From contig NZ_VFOK01000001.1 in assembly GCF_006716095.1 (NCBI RefSeq), positions 2,139,375 through 2,203,374 on the forward strand: 64,000 nucleotides of DNA, read 5' to 3'. The position numbers and the translations under genes were made by a program. This DNA is from Barrientosiimonas humi (lineage in GTDB: Bacteria; Actinomycetota; Actinomycetes; Actinomycetales; Dermatophilaceae). The notes beneath the pieces are model-generated. The model was given only the letters and a program-made list of their open reading frames with translations. It ran no database searches and was not told the origin of the DNA. Numbering within the stretch: the stretch's first letter is position 1; every line of letters starts with the position of its first letter. This document shows positions 49,563-58,807 of the stretch, piece after piece.

Positions 49563-50216
49563 TCATGCGGTCTCGCTCTGCTGCGGCTCGGGACGCGAGG
49601 ACTCGTCGACCTCGAGGTGGATCACGCCGTAGCTCCAGCCGCGGCGGCGATAGACGACGGAGGCCCGGTCGGTGTCCACGTCGTGGTAGAGGAAGAAGTC
49701 GTGCCCGACGAGCTCCATCTGGCTCAGCGCCTCGTCCAGGCTCATCGGGTGACTCTGGTGCACCTTCTCGCGCAGTCGCACGGGGCAGTCCTCGTCACCC
49801 CCGACCTTGGCGGCATCCGGGCGTACGGCCGGCTCACCATCGGCCTGCGCCGGATCCGGCTGGGCGAGCGCGGCGGTGGCCTCGGCCACCGAGAGCGGCG
49901 TCTGACGGCCGCGGTGCACCCGGCGCTTGTCGTGCTGGCGGCGCAGACGCTCCAGCAGCTTGGTCATGGCGAGGTCGAGCGCGGCGTACTCCTCGTCGGC
50001 GCTCGCCTCGGCGCGCACCACGGCGCGCCTGGCCCGGCAGGTGATCTCGACCCGCTTGGCGGCCTTGGCCTGCCGGGGGTTGGGTTCGTGGGTCACCACC
50101 ACGTCGCATCGGATGACCCGTGAGTCGAGCTGGCCGACCTTGGCCAGCTTCTCCTCGATGTGTCGGCGGAATCGATCGGGGACCTCAGCGTGACGTCCCG
50201 TGACCGTGATCTCCAT
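49563..50216 (-). CDS. hpf: Ribosome hibernation promoting factor, long form
   Basis: Protein of 217 residues. The N-terminal RaiA/YfiA domain (MEITVTGRHAEVPDRFRRHI, RAEASADEEYAALDLAMTKL) binds the 30S subunit. After a linker, the C-terminal domain (HPMSLDEALSQMELVGHDFF, YHDVDTDRASVVYRRRG) lets long HPF dimerise 70S ribosomes into 100S. The ATG at 50216 has AGGAGG at a 6-base spacing; a TTG at 50222 is in frame but less likely. Downstream of it the order comF-lpqB-mtrB-mtrA is the M. tuberculosis order. Stress or stationary-phase control is typical. Confidence 0.95.
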   Translation of the reverse strand: MEITVTGRHAEVPDRFRRHIEEKLAKVGQLDSRVIRCDVVVTHEPNPRQAKAAKRVEITCRARRAVVRAEASADEEYAALDLAMTKLLERLRRQHDKRRVHRGRQTPLSVAEATAALAQPDPAQADGEPAVRPDAAKVGGDEDCPVRLREKVHQSHPMSLDEALSQMELVGHDFFLYHDVDTDRASVVYRRRGWSYGVIHLEVDESSRPEPQQSETA

Positions 50217-50434
50217 GGGCAACCTCCTGGTGCGAACGCATGATTGACGAAAGGGCTGTCCAGGCCCGGTCAGAGTGAGCGGGCGGCACCCTCCAGCGTC
50301 GGGAGGAGGGGGTGGTCACCGGGCACCTCCCAAGGCGGAACCGGTTGCGGCTCGACACCTCGGGGACCGCTGCGGGCTGGCAGCAGGTGCTCCATGACGT
50401 CACGGTAGTCGACCCGGAGCAGAGCGTCCACGAA

Positions 50435-51130
50435 TCACCCCGACGGGCGTCCGCGACGCACGGTGGAGGCGATCACGGCGGCGTGCACGGAGGCCGCACC
50501 GGCGGCCCGGACGGCGCGCGCGGCCTCGGTCAGCGTGGCTCCGGTCGTGACGATGTCGTCGGCGAGCACGACCGCGCACCCGGTCAGGTCGCGCGTCACC
50601 GCGAGCGCCCCGGCCAGGTTGCGCGCCCGCGCGCTCGCGCCGAGACCGGCCTGGTCGCGCACGGCACGCCGCACCCGCAGCGCGCGCCGCGCCACGGGCA
50701 ACGACTCCCCCGCGAGCGCGTGCCGCACCACCTCCTCCCACGGGTCCCGGCCCCGTTCGCGCCAGGCACGTGCCGACGACGGCGCAGGGATCACGACCAC
50801 GCGCCGCTCGAGCAGCGCCGCGCGCAGCACCGGGTCGCCCTCGACCGCACCCGCGAGCGACCGCCGCCACAGCCCCGCGAGCAGCGGCAGCAGCGCGAGC
50901 CGGCCGTGGTCCTTGTGGGCGACGATCGCCTGGCGCACGGCCCCGTCGTACGCCAGCAGCGTCCACACCGGCGGCAGCCCCGCCGGCGGCGGGCACACCC
51001 GAGCCAGGTGCGGCCCGGCCCGAGCCGCGCGGGCGATCTCGGCGCGGCACCCCGGGCACAGGTGCGCCCGCCGCGCCCCGCACCCGACGCAGTCGACCGG
51101 CGCGACCAGGTCGGCCAGCTCGCGCAGCAC
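50435..51130 (-). CDS. comF: ComF family phosphoribosyltransferase
   Basis: Protein of 231 residues from the GTG at 51130. VDCVGCGARRAHLCPGC near residue 10 is the N-terminal zinc finger. The phosphoribosyltransferase domain ends with VVLADDIVTTGATLTEA, the PRPP-binding loop. A GTG at this place matches the family, whose members start a few residues before the zinc finger. Extension to a TTG at 51316 would add about 60 residues of repeated, proline-rich sequence and is less likely. ComF-like proteins act in DNA uptake or nucleotide salvage. Confidence 0.85.
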   Translation of the reverse strand: MLRELADLVAPVDCVGCGARRAHLCPGCRAEIARAARAGPHLARVCPPPAGLPPVWTLLAYDGAVRQAIVAHKDHGRLALLPLLAGLWRRSLAGAVEGDPVLRAALLERRVVVIPAPSSARAWRERGRDPWEEVVRHALAGESLPVARRALRVRRAVRDQAGLGASARARNLAGALAVTRDLTGCAVVLADDIVTTGATLTEAARAVRAAGAASVHAAVIASTVRRGRPSG

Positions 51131-51180
51131 GGGTCGAGTCCAGCGGGCGCGCGCCGGGTGCGCGAGGACGTACGGCGGGC

Positions 51181-51312
51181 CTGTGGACGGGCGCGGGAGC
51201 GGCGGCGGGGGTGTGGACGACGGCGCGCGCGGGCGCGTACGCCGGGCTGGCGGGCACTCGGGCGGCGCGGGTGTCGACGACGGCGTCCGCGGGGCGTACG
51301 ACGGACTGGCGA
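51181..51312. repeat. Degenerate repeat region upstream of comF
   Basis: TGTGGACGG, TGTGGACGA and TGTCGACGA occur at 51182, 51212 and 51272. The last two start near-identical 50-base stretches with a 60-base period (GTGTGGACGACGGCG ... GTACGCCGGGCTGGCGGGCA versus GTGTCGACGACGGCG ... GTACGACGGACTGGCGAGCA). It occupies the 199-base space between lpqB and the comF start. On the minus strand the units carry TCGTCCACA-type sequences. Confidence 0.7.
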
Positions 51313-51329
51313 GCAACCGCCCGGGCGCG

Positions 51330-53183
51330 CTACGGCGCGGGCGCCACCACGTCGTCGCCCTGGTCGAAGACCTCCCAGCTGCGCCCCTCGCGGGCCAGCA
51401 CGGTGCCGCGGTCGGTGACGACGAAGACGCGGTCCTGCGGGATCGAGCTGCCCACCACGGCGGTCGCGCCGGGCGCCGGGCCGAGCGGCTGGGCGAGCCC
51501 GCTCAGCGGGACCATGATCGGCTCGACCCGCTCCGGGCTGGAGGGCATCCGGCCGAGGACGCCGAGGGTCGTCTCGTCGGCCCAGGTGACCGACGACAGG
51601 TCGCTGATCGCCGGGTTGACGACGACGGGCGTGCCGAGGCTGTCGACCTCGCCGCTGCTGTCGCGCACGATGCCCGACAGCAGCAGGCTGGTGCGCCGGG
51701 TGGAGCGGTCGCGCACCACCAGCGCCAGCCGCGCGCTCTCCGGCGAGACCGCGAGCGCGACCACGTCGCGCTGCCCGAGCCAGGGCGCGGTCACCGGCTG
51801 CGGCTGCGCCTGCTGCACGGGCTGGCGGGTGTCGATCACCCAGATCGTCGGCGGTCCCGTCGTGGGGTTCTCTGCCGCCGGCCGGCCGCCGGACTGGCCG
51901 GGTCCGGCGGCGGTCAGCGCCTGCCCGGCGACCCACAGGTCGTTCTGCCCGTCGTACGCCGGCCGCACCAGCTGCGTCCCGAACGACGGTCGCGACGTCA
52001 GCTTCCCGGCGATCCACCGGCCCAACGTCTTGCGGTCGCCCGCGATCGCCGCGATCTCCCGGCCGCGGGAGTCGCCGGCGAGCTGGTACCACTGCGACGG
52101 GATCGTCGGCAGCGGTTCGCGGTCGGTGGGGGTCGGGGCCGGGCGCCGAGAGTCGTTGTCGTTGTTGTTCCACACCAGCTTGGCGTCCTTGCGCACGATC
52201 ACCGGGCCGCTGGGGGCCGGGACCACGGAGTAGTCGAGGTCCTCGACGGAGGAGTCGGGCCCCATCCCGGGCGCCTCGAGGCGGGCACTGCCCACCATGA
52301 GCTGCACCCGGCTCACCCCCGGCGCCTGGCTCAGCGTCTGCAGCATCGCGGCCCACAGCGCCTCACGATCCAGCGGGCTGGCGCCGAGCGCCTCGCGCGA
52401 CAGCGTCACCGTCGCCGTGCGGTCGGTGGCCGAGACGGGCACCGCGTTGGGCTGCAGCCGCGTGCCCGCGGGCAGCCGGTTGCGCACGACACCGGTCAGC
52501 CAGGTGGGCGGCGCACCGATGACGGCGCGCGCCAGCGCGGTGGTCATGCCGGCCTCGGGGAACCAGCGGACGTCGGGCAGCAGCACCTTCGGGCCGTTCT
52601 GCGAGGCGAAGTAGACCCGCTTCGGCTGATAGAGCCGTTCGAAGTCGGCGACGCTCAGCCACAGCCCGAGGTCGTCGGGCACCGAGGTCACCCGCCAGGC
52701 GCCCCCCGCCACCTGCGATACCCCGAGCTGCAGGGTGCGACGCTCCTCGGTGGGCAGCTGCGTCACGTGCCCCTCGGGGTCGACCTGGGCCTCGGCGACG
52801 GCCGTCACGACGACGCGGCCCCCGGCGATGCGGCGGGCGCTGAGGTTGCTGCTGCTCAGCAGCAGGATGCCCTGGTCGGGGCTCCACCCGTCCAGCGCGG
52901 TGCCGGCGAGGTACTGCCGCGCCGTCGCGAACCCCTCCGGCACCCCGTTGTGCGCCCGGATGAACCCGGCCGCGATCTCCTCCGGCCCGGCGTCGACACC
53001 CGGCGGCTCGGGCTCCACGACGATTGCCGGACGCTGGTCGGCGTTGTCGACGGTCAGGCGCGGCTCGACCTCGCTGTCGCGCGGCAGGCCCGTGCACCCG
53101 GTGAGCAGCAGGAGCAGCGCGGTGAGCGCGGCCAGGAGCGCACCGCCGGAAAGGCCGAGGGGCGTACGTCCGCGGCGGCTCAT
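51330..53183 (-). CDS. lpqB: Lipoprotein LpqB
   Basis: Lipoprotein of 617 residues. The signal peptide ends in the lipobox LTGC near residue 29. A GerMN domain occupies about 185-290 (LTGVVRNRLPAGTRLQPNAV, ATVTLSREALGASPL), followed by a WD/beta-propeller-like C-terminal region. LpqB interacts with MtrB to tune MtrA signalling in mycobacteria. It overlaps the mtrB stop by 4 bases, as in the conserved mtrA-mtrB-lpqB cluster. The ATG at 53183 fits MSRRGRTPLGLSGGA. Confidence 0.93.
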   Translation of the reverse strand: MSRRGRTPLGLSGGALLAALTALLLLLTGCTGLPRDSEVEPRLTVDNADQRPAIVVEPEPPGVDAGPEEIAAGFIRAHNGVPEGFATARQYLAGTALDGWSPDQGILLLSSSNLSARRIAGGRVVVTAVAEAQVDPEGHVTQLPTEERRTLQLGVSQVAGGAWRVTSVPDDLGLWLSVADFERLYQPKRVYFASQNGPKVLLPDVRWFPEAGMTTALARAVIGAPPTWLTGVVRNRLPAGTRLQPNAVPVSATDRTATVTLSREALGASPLDREALWAAMLQTLSQAPGVSRVQLMVGSARLEAPGMGPDSSVEDLDYSVVPAPSGPVIVRKDAKLVWNNNDNDSRRPAPTPTDREPLPTIPSQWYQLAGDSRGREIAAIAGDRKTLGRWIAGKLTSRPSFGTQLVRPAYDGQNDLWVAGQALTAAGPGQSGGRPAAENPTTGPPTIWVIDTRQPVQQAQPQPVTAPWLGQRDVVALAVSPESARLALVVRDRSTRRTSLLLSGIVRDSSGEVDSLGTPVVVNPAISDLSSVTWADETTLGVLGRMPSSPERVEPIMVPLSGLAQPLGPAPGATAVVGSSIPQDRVFVVTDRGTVLAREGRSWEVFDQGDDVVAPAP

Positions 53184-54901
53184 CGCAGACGCACCTCCTC
53201 AGGGATCACGATCGGGCCGGTCGCGTCGCCGTCAGGGACCAGCCGCACCGGGGAGCGCTTGATCGGCTCGCCCTTGGTGCGCGGCAGGGTGAGCCGGAAG
53301 CAGGAACCCTCGCCCAGCTCGCCCCAGGCCTGCAGCCACCCGTCGTGCAGCCGGGCGTCCTCGAGCGCGATCGACAGCCCGAGGCCGGTGCCGCCGGTGG
53401 TGCGCGCCCGCGCGGGGTCGGCCCGCCAGAACCGGCTGAACACCATCGACGCGTCGCCCGGCTTCATGCCGACGCCGTGGTCGCGCACCGCGACGGCGAC
53501 GGCGGTGGCGCCGGCCGCGACGGTGATCTCGACGGGTTTGCCCTCGCTGTGCTCGATGGCGTTGGTGACGAGGTTGCGCACGATGCGCTCGACGCGGCGC
53601 TGGTCCATCTCGGCCGTGGCCGGGCGCGGGGCGTCGACCGTGATGGAGGTGCCGGCGCGCTCGGCGAGCGTGGCCGAGGCGTCGACGACCCGGCCGACGA
53701 TGTCGCGCAGGTCGACCTGGGTGAGCTCGAGGTTGGCGGCGCCGGCGTCGAACCGGCTGATCTCGAGCAGGTCGGTGAGCAGCGACTCGAAGCGGTCGAG
53801 CTCCTTGTGCAGCAGCTCGGCGGACCGGGCGGCCGGGGCGGTGAAGTCGTCGCGGCTGGCGTGCAGCAGGTCGGCGGCCATCCGGATCGTGGTGAGCGGG
53901 GTGCGCAGCTCGTGCGACACGTCGGAGGTGAACCGCTGCTGCACGACCGACAGGTCCTCGAGCTGGCGGATCTGCTGCTGCAGGTTGCCGGCCATGCCGT
54001 TGAACGAGGTCGCCAGGCGGGCCAGGTCGTCCTCGCCCTGCACCCGCATGCGCTCGTTGAGCGCACCCGCCGACAGCCGCTCCGCGACGTGCCGCGCCTG
54101 CCGGACGGGGCTCACGACCATCCGGGTCACCATGTACGCCAGGCCACCGAGGATCGCGACCAGCGCCACGCCACCCAGGAAGAACGAGCGCCGCACGATG
54201 TCGAGCGTCTCCAGCTCCTGGTCCATCGGGTAGATCAGATAGAGGTCGTACGCCCCCGAGTTGGGGATGCTGACCCGCGAGCCGATGAGCACGGCCGGCA
54301 CCTGGCGCCCGTCGACGTCGATCGTGATGATCTTCGACTGCTGGTGGGTGGGGTCGGCGCGCAGCGCCTCCCGGATGTCCTGCGGCACGACGCTGGTGGA
54401 GGTGCTCTCGCTGGCGACCGGCGGCACCGACTGGGTCGTGTTGTCGAGCGCCCGGATGAGCACCGCCCGCCGCGACAGGTCGTCGGCCGACGAGACGTCG
54501 CTGACGCTGTCCTCGGCTGCCTGGCCGAGCGTGCTCGCGTCGGTCTTCTCGACCTCGGCGAGGATGCGCTGCGCGTCGCCCCGGCGGGCCGCGGCGTCCT
54601 GCTCGGAGGTGCGCAGCTTGGCGCTGACCAGCCCGTCGGCGACCCGCTGGTACATGAACGAGCCGAGCGCGAACGTCAGCAGCATGCCGAGCAGCATGGT
54701 GATCGTCATGACGCGCAGGTGCAGCGAGCGACGCCAGGGGCGCAGCAACGAGCGCAGGGCGCGACGGACGTACCAGCCCGTGCGCATCCGGGTCAGGCGC
54801 AGCCGGTCGCCGAGGGTGGGGTCGGGCAGCGGCGGTGACGCGGGCCGAGAGCCGACCGGGGCGCCGGCCGCGGCGCCCTCGTCGGTCTCAGCGGTGGACA
54901 T
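53180..54901 (-). CDS. mtrB: Sensor histidine kinase MtrB
   Basis: Membrane kinase of 573 residues with two membrane segments (about 66-85 and 216-240). An extracytoplasmic domain lies between them. HAMP follows (RLSAGALNERMRVQGEDDLA), then HisKA with the phosphoacceptor in TSDVSHELRTPLTTIRMAAD near 340. The HATPase_c domain has RNLVTNAIEHS and RTTGGTGLGLSIALE. In mycobacteria MtrB senses cell-wall and division state and phosphorylates MtrA. It sits 3 bases after mtrA and overlaps lpqB. The start is the ATG at 54901. Confidence 0.95.
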   Translation of the reverse strand: MSTAETDEGAAAGAPVGSRPASPPLPDPTLGDRLRLTRMRTGWYVRRALRSLLRPWRRSLHLRVMTITMLLGMLLTFALGSFMYQRVADGLVSAKLRTSEQDAAARRGDAQRILAEVEKTDASTLGQAAEDSVSDVSSADDLSRRAVLIRALDNTTQSVPPVASESTSTSVVPQDIREALRADPTHQQSKIITIDVDGRQVPAVLIGSRVSIPNSGAYDLYLIYPMDQELETLDIVRRSFFLGGVALVAILGGLAYMVTRMVVSPVRQARHVAERLSAGALNERMRVQGEDDLARLATSFNGMAGNLQQQIRQLEDLSVVQQRFTSDVSHELRTPLTTIRMAADLLHASRDDFTAPAARSAELLHKELDRFESLLTDLLEISRFDAGAANLELTQVDLRDIVGRVVDASATLAERAGTSITVDAPRPATAEMDQRRVERIVRNLVTNAIEHSEGKPVEITVAAGATAVAVAVRDHGVGMKPGDASMVFSRFWRADPARARTTGGTGLGLSIALEDARLHDGWLQAWGELGEGSCFRLTLPRTKGEPIKRSPVRLVPDGDATGPIVIPEEVRLR

Positions 54902-54904
54902 GGG

Positions 54905-55582
54905 CTAGCGCGACCCCGCCTTGTAGCCGACCCCGCGCACGGTCAGGACGATCTCGGGGTGCTCGGGGTCGCGCTCGATCTTGGAGCGCAGCCGCTGCAC
55001 GTGCACGTTGACCAGGCGGGTGTCGCCGGCGTGGCGGTATCCCCAGACCTGCTCCAGCAGCACCTCGCGGGTGAAGACCTGCCACGGCTTGCGGGCCAGC
55101 GCGACGAGCAGGTCGAACTCCAGCGGCGTGAGCGAGATCGGCCGCCCCTCGCGGGTGACGCTGTGGCCGGCGACGTCGATCGACAGGTCGCCGATGGTCA
55201 GCTTCTCGGGCTCGGGCTCGTCGCCGCGGCGCAGCCGGGCGCGCACCCGCGCCACGAGCTCCTGCGGCTTGAACGGCTTCGTGACGTAGTCGTCGGCGCC
55301 GGACTCCAGCCCCAGCACCACGTCGACGGTGTCGGTGCGGGCGGTCAGCATGATGATCGGGGTCAGTGCCTCGGCCCGGATGCGACGGCACACCTCGACC
55401 CCGTCGATGCCCGGCAGCATCACGTCGAGCAGCACCACGTCGGGCTTGCTGTCGCGGAAGGCCTGCACCGCGAGCGAGCCGTCGGCGACGTGGGTGACCT
55501 CCAGCCCCTCGTTGTGCAGGATGATGCCCAGCATCTCCGCGAGGGCGGGGTCGTCGTCGACGACGAGTACGCGACCGTTCAC
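54905..55582 (-). CDS. mtrA: Response regulator MtrA
   Basis: OmpR-type regulator of 225 residues. The receiver has VLVVDDDPALAEMLG, the phosphorylated Asp in PDVVLLDVMLPGIDGVEVC, TARTDTVDVVLGLESGADDY and KPF. The winged helix ends in the C-terminal domain (ISLTPLEFDLLVALARKP, VLLEQVWGYRHAGDTRLVNV). The GTG at 55582 gives VNGRVLVVDDD; an extension to 55741 is rejected. MtrA controls cell-wall, division and osmotic genes in actinobacteria. The gene lies 206 bases from the sahH terminator, and its own promoter must be there. Confidence 0.96.
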   Translation of the reverse strand: MNGRVLVVDDDPALAEMLGIILHNEGLEVTHVADGSLAVQAFRDSKPDVVLLDVMLPGIDGVEVCRRIRAEALTPIIMLTARTDTVDVVLGLESGADDYVTKPFKPQELVARVRARLRRGDEPEPEKLTIGDLSIDVAGHSVTREGRPISLTPLEFDLLVALARKPWQVFTREVLLEQVWGYRHAGDTRLVNVHVQRLRSKIERDPEHPEIVLTVRGVGYKAGSR

Positions 55583-55788
55583 GTGGCGTTCCTTCCCAGA
55601 CTGTCCGTGAGCCGTTGCCCGGATATCTTCACACGCGCCGCTGGGGATCCCCGGCACCAGCAGGCCGTGCCGTGAGTGTGCACGAGTGGCCCATGCCGTA
55701 CGCACCCGGTGGGCGCATCGCGCACTCTCACCAAGAACCACGGGGAGAGCCGCCCCGTACGCCGGCGGACGGCCGCGAGGCGACGACC

Positions 55789-55842
55789 AAGACTGAGGCG
55801 CCCGGCCACGGGACGAAGTCCCAGGCCGGGCGCCTCAGTCTT
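55789..55842. terminator. Strong terminator downstream of sahH
   Basis: Perfect 19-base arms at 55789-55807 (AAGACTGAGGCGCCCGGCC) and 55824-55842. Within the 16-base loop GGGAC-GAA-GTCCC (55810-55822) forms a second stem, so the whole is one long hairpin with a small bulge. Short A and T runs at its outer ends allow termination in both directions. It lies 22 bases past the sahH stop, before the mtrA promoter region. Confidence 0.92.
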
Positions 55843-55864
55843 GCGAGGAGCCGAAGCAGAAGGC

Positions 55865-57316
55865 TCAGTACCGGTAGTGCTCGGGCTTGTACGGGCCCGC
55901 CACGTCGACACCGATGTAGTCGGCCTGCTCCTTGGTCAGCTCGGTGAGGCGTACTCCCAGCGCGTCCAGGTGCAGCCGGGCCACCTTCTCGTCGAGGTGC
56001 TTGGGCAGGACGTAGACCTGCTTGTCGTACTCGCCCGGCTTGGTGAACAGCTCGATCTGGGCGATCGTCTGGTTCGCGAACGAGTTGGACATGACGAACG
56101 ACGGGTGGCCGGTGGCGTTGCCCAGGTTCATCAGGCGGCCCTCGGAGAGCACGATGATCGAGTGCTCGGGGCGGTCGCCGCTGGCCGGGAAGGTCCACTC
56201 GTGCACCTGCGGCTTGATCTCGGTCTTCTTGACGCCCTCGATCTTGGCCAGGCCGGCCATGTCGATCTCGTTGTCGAAGTGGCCGATGTTGGCGACGATC
56301 GCCTTGTCCTTCATCTGCACCATGTGCTCGGCGGTGATGACGTCGAAGTTGCCGGTGGTGGTGACGAAGATGTCGCCCTCGGCGAGCACGTCCTCGAGCC
56401 GCGCGACGCGGTAGCCCTCCATCGCGGCCTGCAGCGCGCAGATCGGGTCGATCTCGGTGACGACGACGCGGGCGCCCTGGCCGGCGAGCGACTGGGCGCA
56501 GCCCTTGCCGACGTCGCCGTAGCCGCACACCACGGCGACCTTGCCGCCGATGAGCACGTCGGTGGCGCGGTTGAGGCCGTCGATGAGGCTGTGGCGGCAG
56601 CCGTACTTGTTGTCGAACTTGGACTTGGTGACCGAGTCGTTGACGTTGATCGCCGGGAAGAGCAGGTCACCGGTCTTGGCCAGCTCGTAGAGCCGGTGCA
56701 CGCCGGTGGTGGTCTCCTCGGTGACGCCCTTGATGCCGGCGCCGATCTTGGTCCACTTCTGCGGGTCGTCGGCCATGGTGCGGCGGACGAGCTCCTTGAA
56801 GACGGCGAACTCCTCGGAGTCCTCGTCGGTGGTGGGCGGCACCTGGCCGGCCTGCTCCCACTCCATGCCCTTGTGCACGAGCATGGTGGCGTCGCCGCCG
56901 TCGTCGAGGATCATGTTCGGCCCGTCGCCGCCGGGCCAGGTGAGGATCTGGTTGGTGCAGTCCCAGTACTCCTCGAGCGTCTCGCCCTTCCAGGCGAACA
57001 CCGGGACGCCCTGCGGGTCCTCGGGGGTGCCGTCGGGGCCGACGACCGCGGCGGCCGCGGCCTCGTCCTGGGTGGAGTAGATGTTGCACGAGGCCCAGCG
57101 CACCTCGGCGCCCAGCGCGGTGAGGGTCTCGATGAGCACCGCGGTCTGCACGGTCATGTGCAGCGAGCCGGCGATCTTGGCGCCCTTGAGCGGCTGGCTC
57201 TCGGAGAACTCCTCGCGGATGGACATCAGGCCCGGCATCTCGTGCTCGGCCAGGCGCAGCTGGTGCCGGCCCGCCTCGGCGAGCGACAGGTCGCGGACCT
57301 TGTGGTCGAAGGACAT
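55865..57316 (-). CDS. sahH: Adenosylhomocysteinase
   Basis: NAD-dependent S-adenosylhomocysteine hydrolase of 483 residues; it clears SAH in the methylation cycle. Conserved parts: [58 protein letters not shown] with [20 protein letters not shown], the NAD-binding [14 protein letters not shown], and the C-terminal [11 protein letters not shown]-like [10 protein letters not shown]. Actinobacterial insertions are present. The ATG at 57316 has GAGGAG at good spacing. The gene neighbours mtrA as in M. tuberculosis. No SAH riboswitch is seen upstream. Confidence 0.97.
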   Translation of the reverse strand: MSFDHKVRDLSLAEAGRHQLRLAEHEMPGLMSIREEFSESQPLKGAKIAGSLHMTVQTAVLIETLTALGAEVRWASCNIYSTQDEAAAAAVVGPDGTPEDPQGVPVFAWKGETLEEYWDCTNQILTWPGGDGPNMILDDGGDATMLVHKGMEWEQAGQVPPTTDEDSEEFAVFKELVRRTMADDPQKWTKIGAGIKGVTEETTTGVHRLYELAKTGDLLFPAINVNDSVTKSKFDNKYGCRHSLIDGLNRATDVLIGGKVAVVCGYGDVGKGCAQSLAGQGARVVVTEIDPICALQAAMEGYRVARLEDVLAEGDIFVTTTGNFDVITAEHMVQMKDKAIVANIGHFDNEIDMAGLAKIEGVKKTEIKPQVHEWTFPASGDRPEHSIIVLSEGRLMNLGNATGHPSFVMSNSFANQTIAQIELFTKPGEYDKQVYVLPKHLDEKVARLHLDALGVRLTELTKEQADYIGVDVAGPYKPEHYRY

Positions 57317-57518
57317 GTGAAAAGAACTCCTCGTGTTCCGGGTCCCCGGCGCGCCCTTCTGGGCCATCCGCGGGTTATCACCCACGCCGGCGCCCTCCAG
57401 GTTAGCGAGTTCGTACGTCCGCGCCGACTCCGCGGTCACGCTCACCCTGCGTGGGGTGGTGGAGGTGGTGGACTAGCGGCGAGAGTGATCGGCATCGCAG
57501 CCCGACCCGAGGAGAGCC

Positions 57519-58010
57519 ATGAGCGAGCAGGACCCGCAGCAGCCCACGTCGGAGACGCAGGCGCCCGAGCAGGAGCCGCCGGCGACGCCCGAGCAGGACG
57601 CGCGGAACGAGGAGGCGCGCGAGACGCAGGACGCGCCGCGCGACGACGTGCCCCAGCAGCCGGTGACCGACCGCGAACCCACCCGCCAGGAGCGCGCCGG
57701 CGACATGGACGAGGAGCTCAAGGTCGACGTCGACCGCGACAAGATGGCCGAGTGGGACAAGGTGCGCGACGAGTACTCCACCGACTCCGGTCAGGAGCCC
57801 GCGCGACCGATCTTCAGCGACGAGGGCACCCCGCGGCGCGACGAGCGTGACGACGACGAGGGCGACGATGACGAGGGCGACGCCGGCCCGACCGCGGGCG
57901 AGCGGCAGTCCTCCGGCGCCGACCGCGCGGCCGACGAGGAGGCCCAGTCCGACGCCGGCGACGCGCCGACCGAGACCGCGCCGGGCACGGGCGGCGACGA
58001 CGCCCGCTGA
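57519..58010 (+). CDS. Acidic disordered protein with conserved core
   Basis: Protein of 163 residues, mostly Glu, Asp, Gln, Pro, Ala and Gly, with no membrane or signal segment. A likely folded or binding core lies near residues 65-98 (LKVDVDRDKMAEWDKVRDEY then QEPARPIF). Disorder surrounds it, and a DDDEGDDDEGD acid block follows. GAGGAGAGCC lies before the ATG at 57519. The function is unknown; a chaperone-like or nucleoid-associated role would fit such composition but nothing proves it. It is divergent from sahH. Confidence 0.65.
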   Translation: MSEQDPQQPTSETQAPEQEPPATPEQDARNEEARETQDAPRDDVPQQPVTDREPTRQERAGDMDEELKVDVDRDKMAEWDKVRDEYSTDSGQEPARPIFSDEGTPRRDERDDDEGDDDEGDAGPTAGERQSSGADRAADEEAQSDAGDAPTETAPGTGGDDAR

Positions 58011-58022
58011 GGCCGCGGCGCC

Positions 58023-58805
58023 TCAGCCGCGGTGGTACGCCGGAGCCAGCCCCCGGCGTACGTCACCGCGGTAGCGGCGATCGCGCAGCTCGGCGACGTA
58101 GAGGTCGTGCTCGGGGGCGCCCAGCCGGCGCGAGACCTCGAGCTCGGCCTCGACGTCGTAGGGCACCCGCACGAACTGGATGCCGAACGGCGCGGGGTCG
58201 GGGCTGTCGAGCACGCCCTCGAGGACGACGTACAGCGGGACGCCGTCGTCGAGCGGGTTGCCGACACTGCCGGTGTTGAACAGCGTCTTGCCGAGGTCGA
58301 CCTCGAGGAAGCTGTCGTGGGTGTCGCCGTAGCCCACGACGTCGGGCTCGGGGCCCGCGCCGGTGGCCTCGGTGGCGGCGAACATGCCGAGGAACTCCTC
58401 GCCGTCGTGGTCGAAGCGCACCCGGCGGTGCACCGAGCCGGCCGAGGCGTGGAAGAGCCGGACCCGCCGGCCGCTCATCGTGAAGTCGTGGCAGAACGGC
58501 AGCCCGCGCAGCCACTCCCCCTGGCCCGGCGCGAGCTGGTCGAGCCACCAGCGCAGCGACGGGTCGGCCGGGTCGCCCCACATCTGCGGCGCCGGGAGGA
58601 AGTCGTCCCAGTTGCCGAGGAGGTTGACCTCGCAGACCTCCTGGCAGCGCTGCACCACCTCGCGGCCGCGCGGACCCTTCCCGACGTAGTCGCCCAGGTT
58701 GAAGATCCTGGTCAGCCCGCGCGCCTCGATGTCGGCGAGCACCGCCTCCAGCGCCGTCAGGTTGCCGTGGACGTCGGAGATCAGCGCGACGCGGTCGAGC
58801 GGCAC
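58023..58805 (-). CDS. Calcineurin-like metallophosphoesterase
   Basis: Cytoplasmic phosphoesterase of 260 residues (YfcE/MJ0936 type). Metal ligands are visible in order: DVHGN near residue 10, FNLGDYVGKGP near 37, GNWDD near 65, CHDF/LFHAS near 110-120, and GDTH near 160 in place of GHTH. The last-mentioned change still keeps the His. The GTG at 58805 starts VPLDRVALISDVHGN. It lies 2 bases after the DUF808 stop. Substrates of such enzymes include cyclic nucleotides and phosphoproteins; unresolved here. Confidence 0.85.
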   Translation of the reverse strand: MPLDRVALISDVHGNLTALEAVLADIEARGLTRIFNLGDYVGKGPRGREVVQRCQEVCEVNLLGNWDDFLPAPQMWGDPADPSLRWWLDQLAPGQGEWLRGLPFCHDFTMSGRRVRLFHASAGSVHRRVRFDHDGEEFLGMFAATEATGAGPEPDVVGYGDTHDSFLEVDLGKTLFNTGSVGNPLDDGVPLYVVLEGVLDSPDPAPFGIQFVRVPYDVEAELEVSRRLGAPEHDLYVAELRDRRYRGDVRRGLAPAYHRG

Positions 58806-58807
58806 GC

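Noticed and set aside
51131-51316. comF start at TTG 51316
   Set aside because: The added residues are repeat-derived and proline-rich, and the GTG at 51130 places the zinc finger where the family has it.
57317-57420. Possible SAH or SAM-type riboswitch before sahH
   Set aside because: No conserved SAH-riboswitch core or matching stems were found; only an ordinary GAGGAG ribosome site and GC-rich leader.
55676-57850. A 724-codon open frame on the plus strand over sahH
   Set aside because: Antisense to the conserved adenosylhomocysteinase gene; no family motifs.
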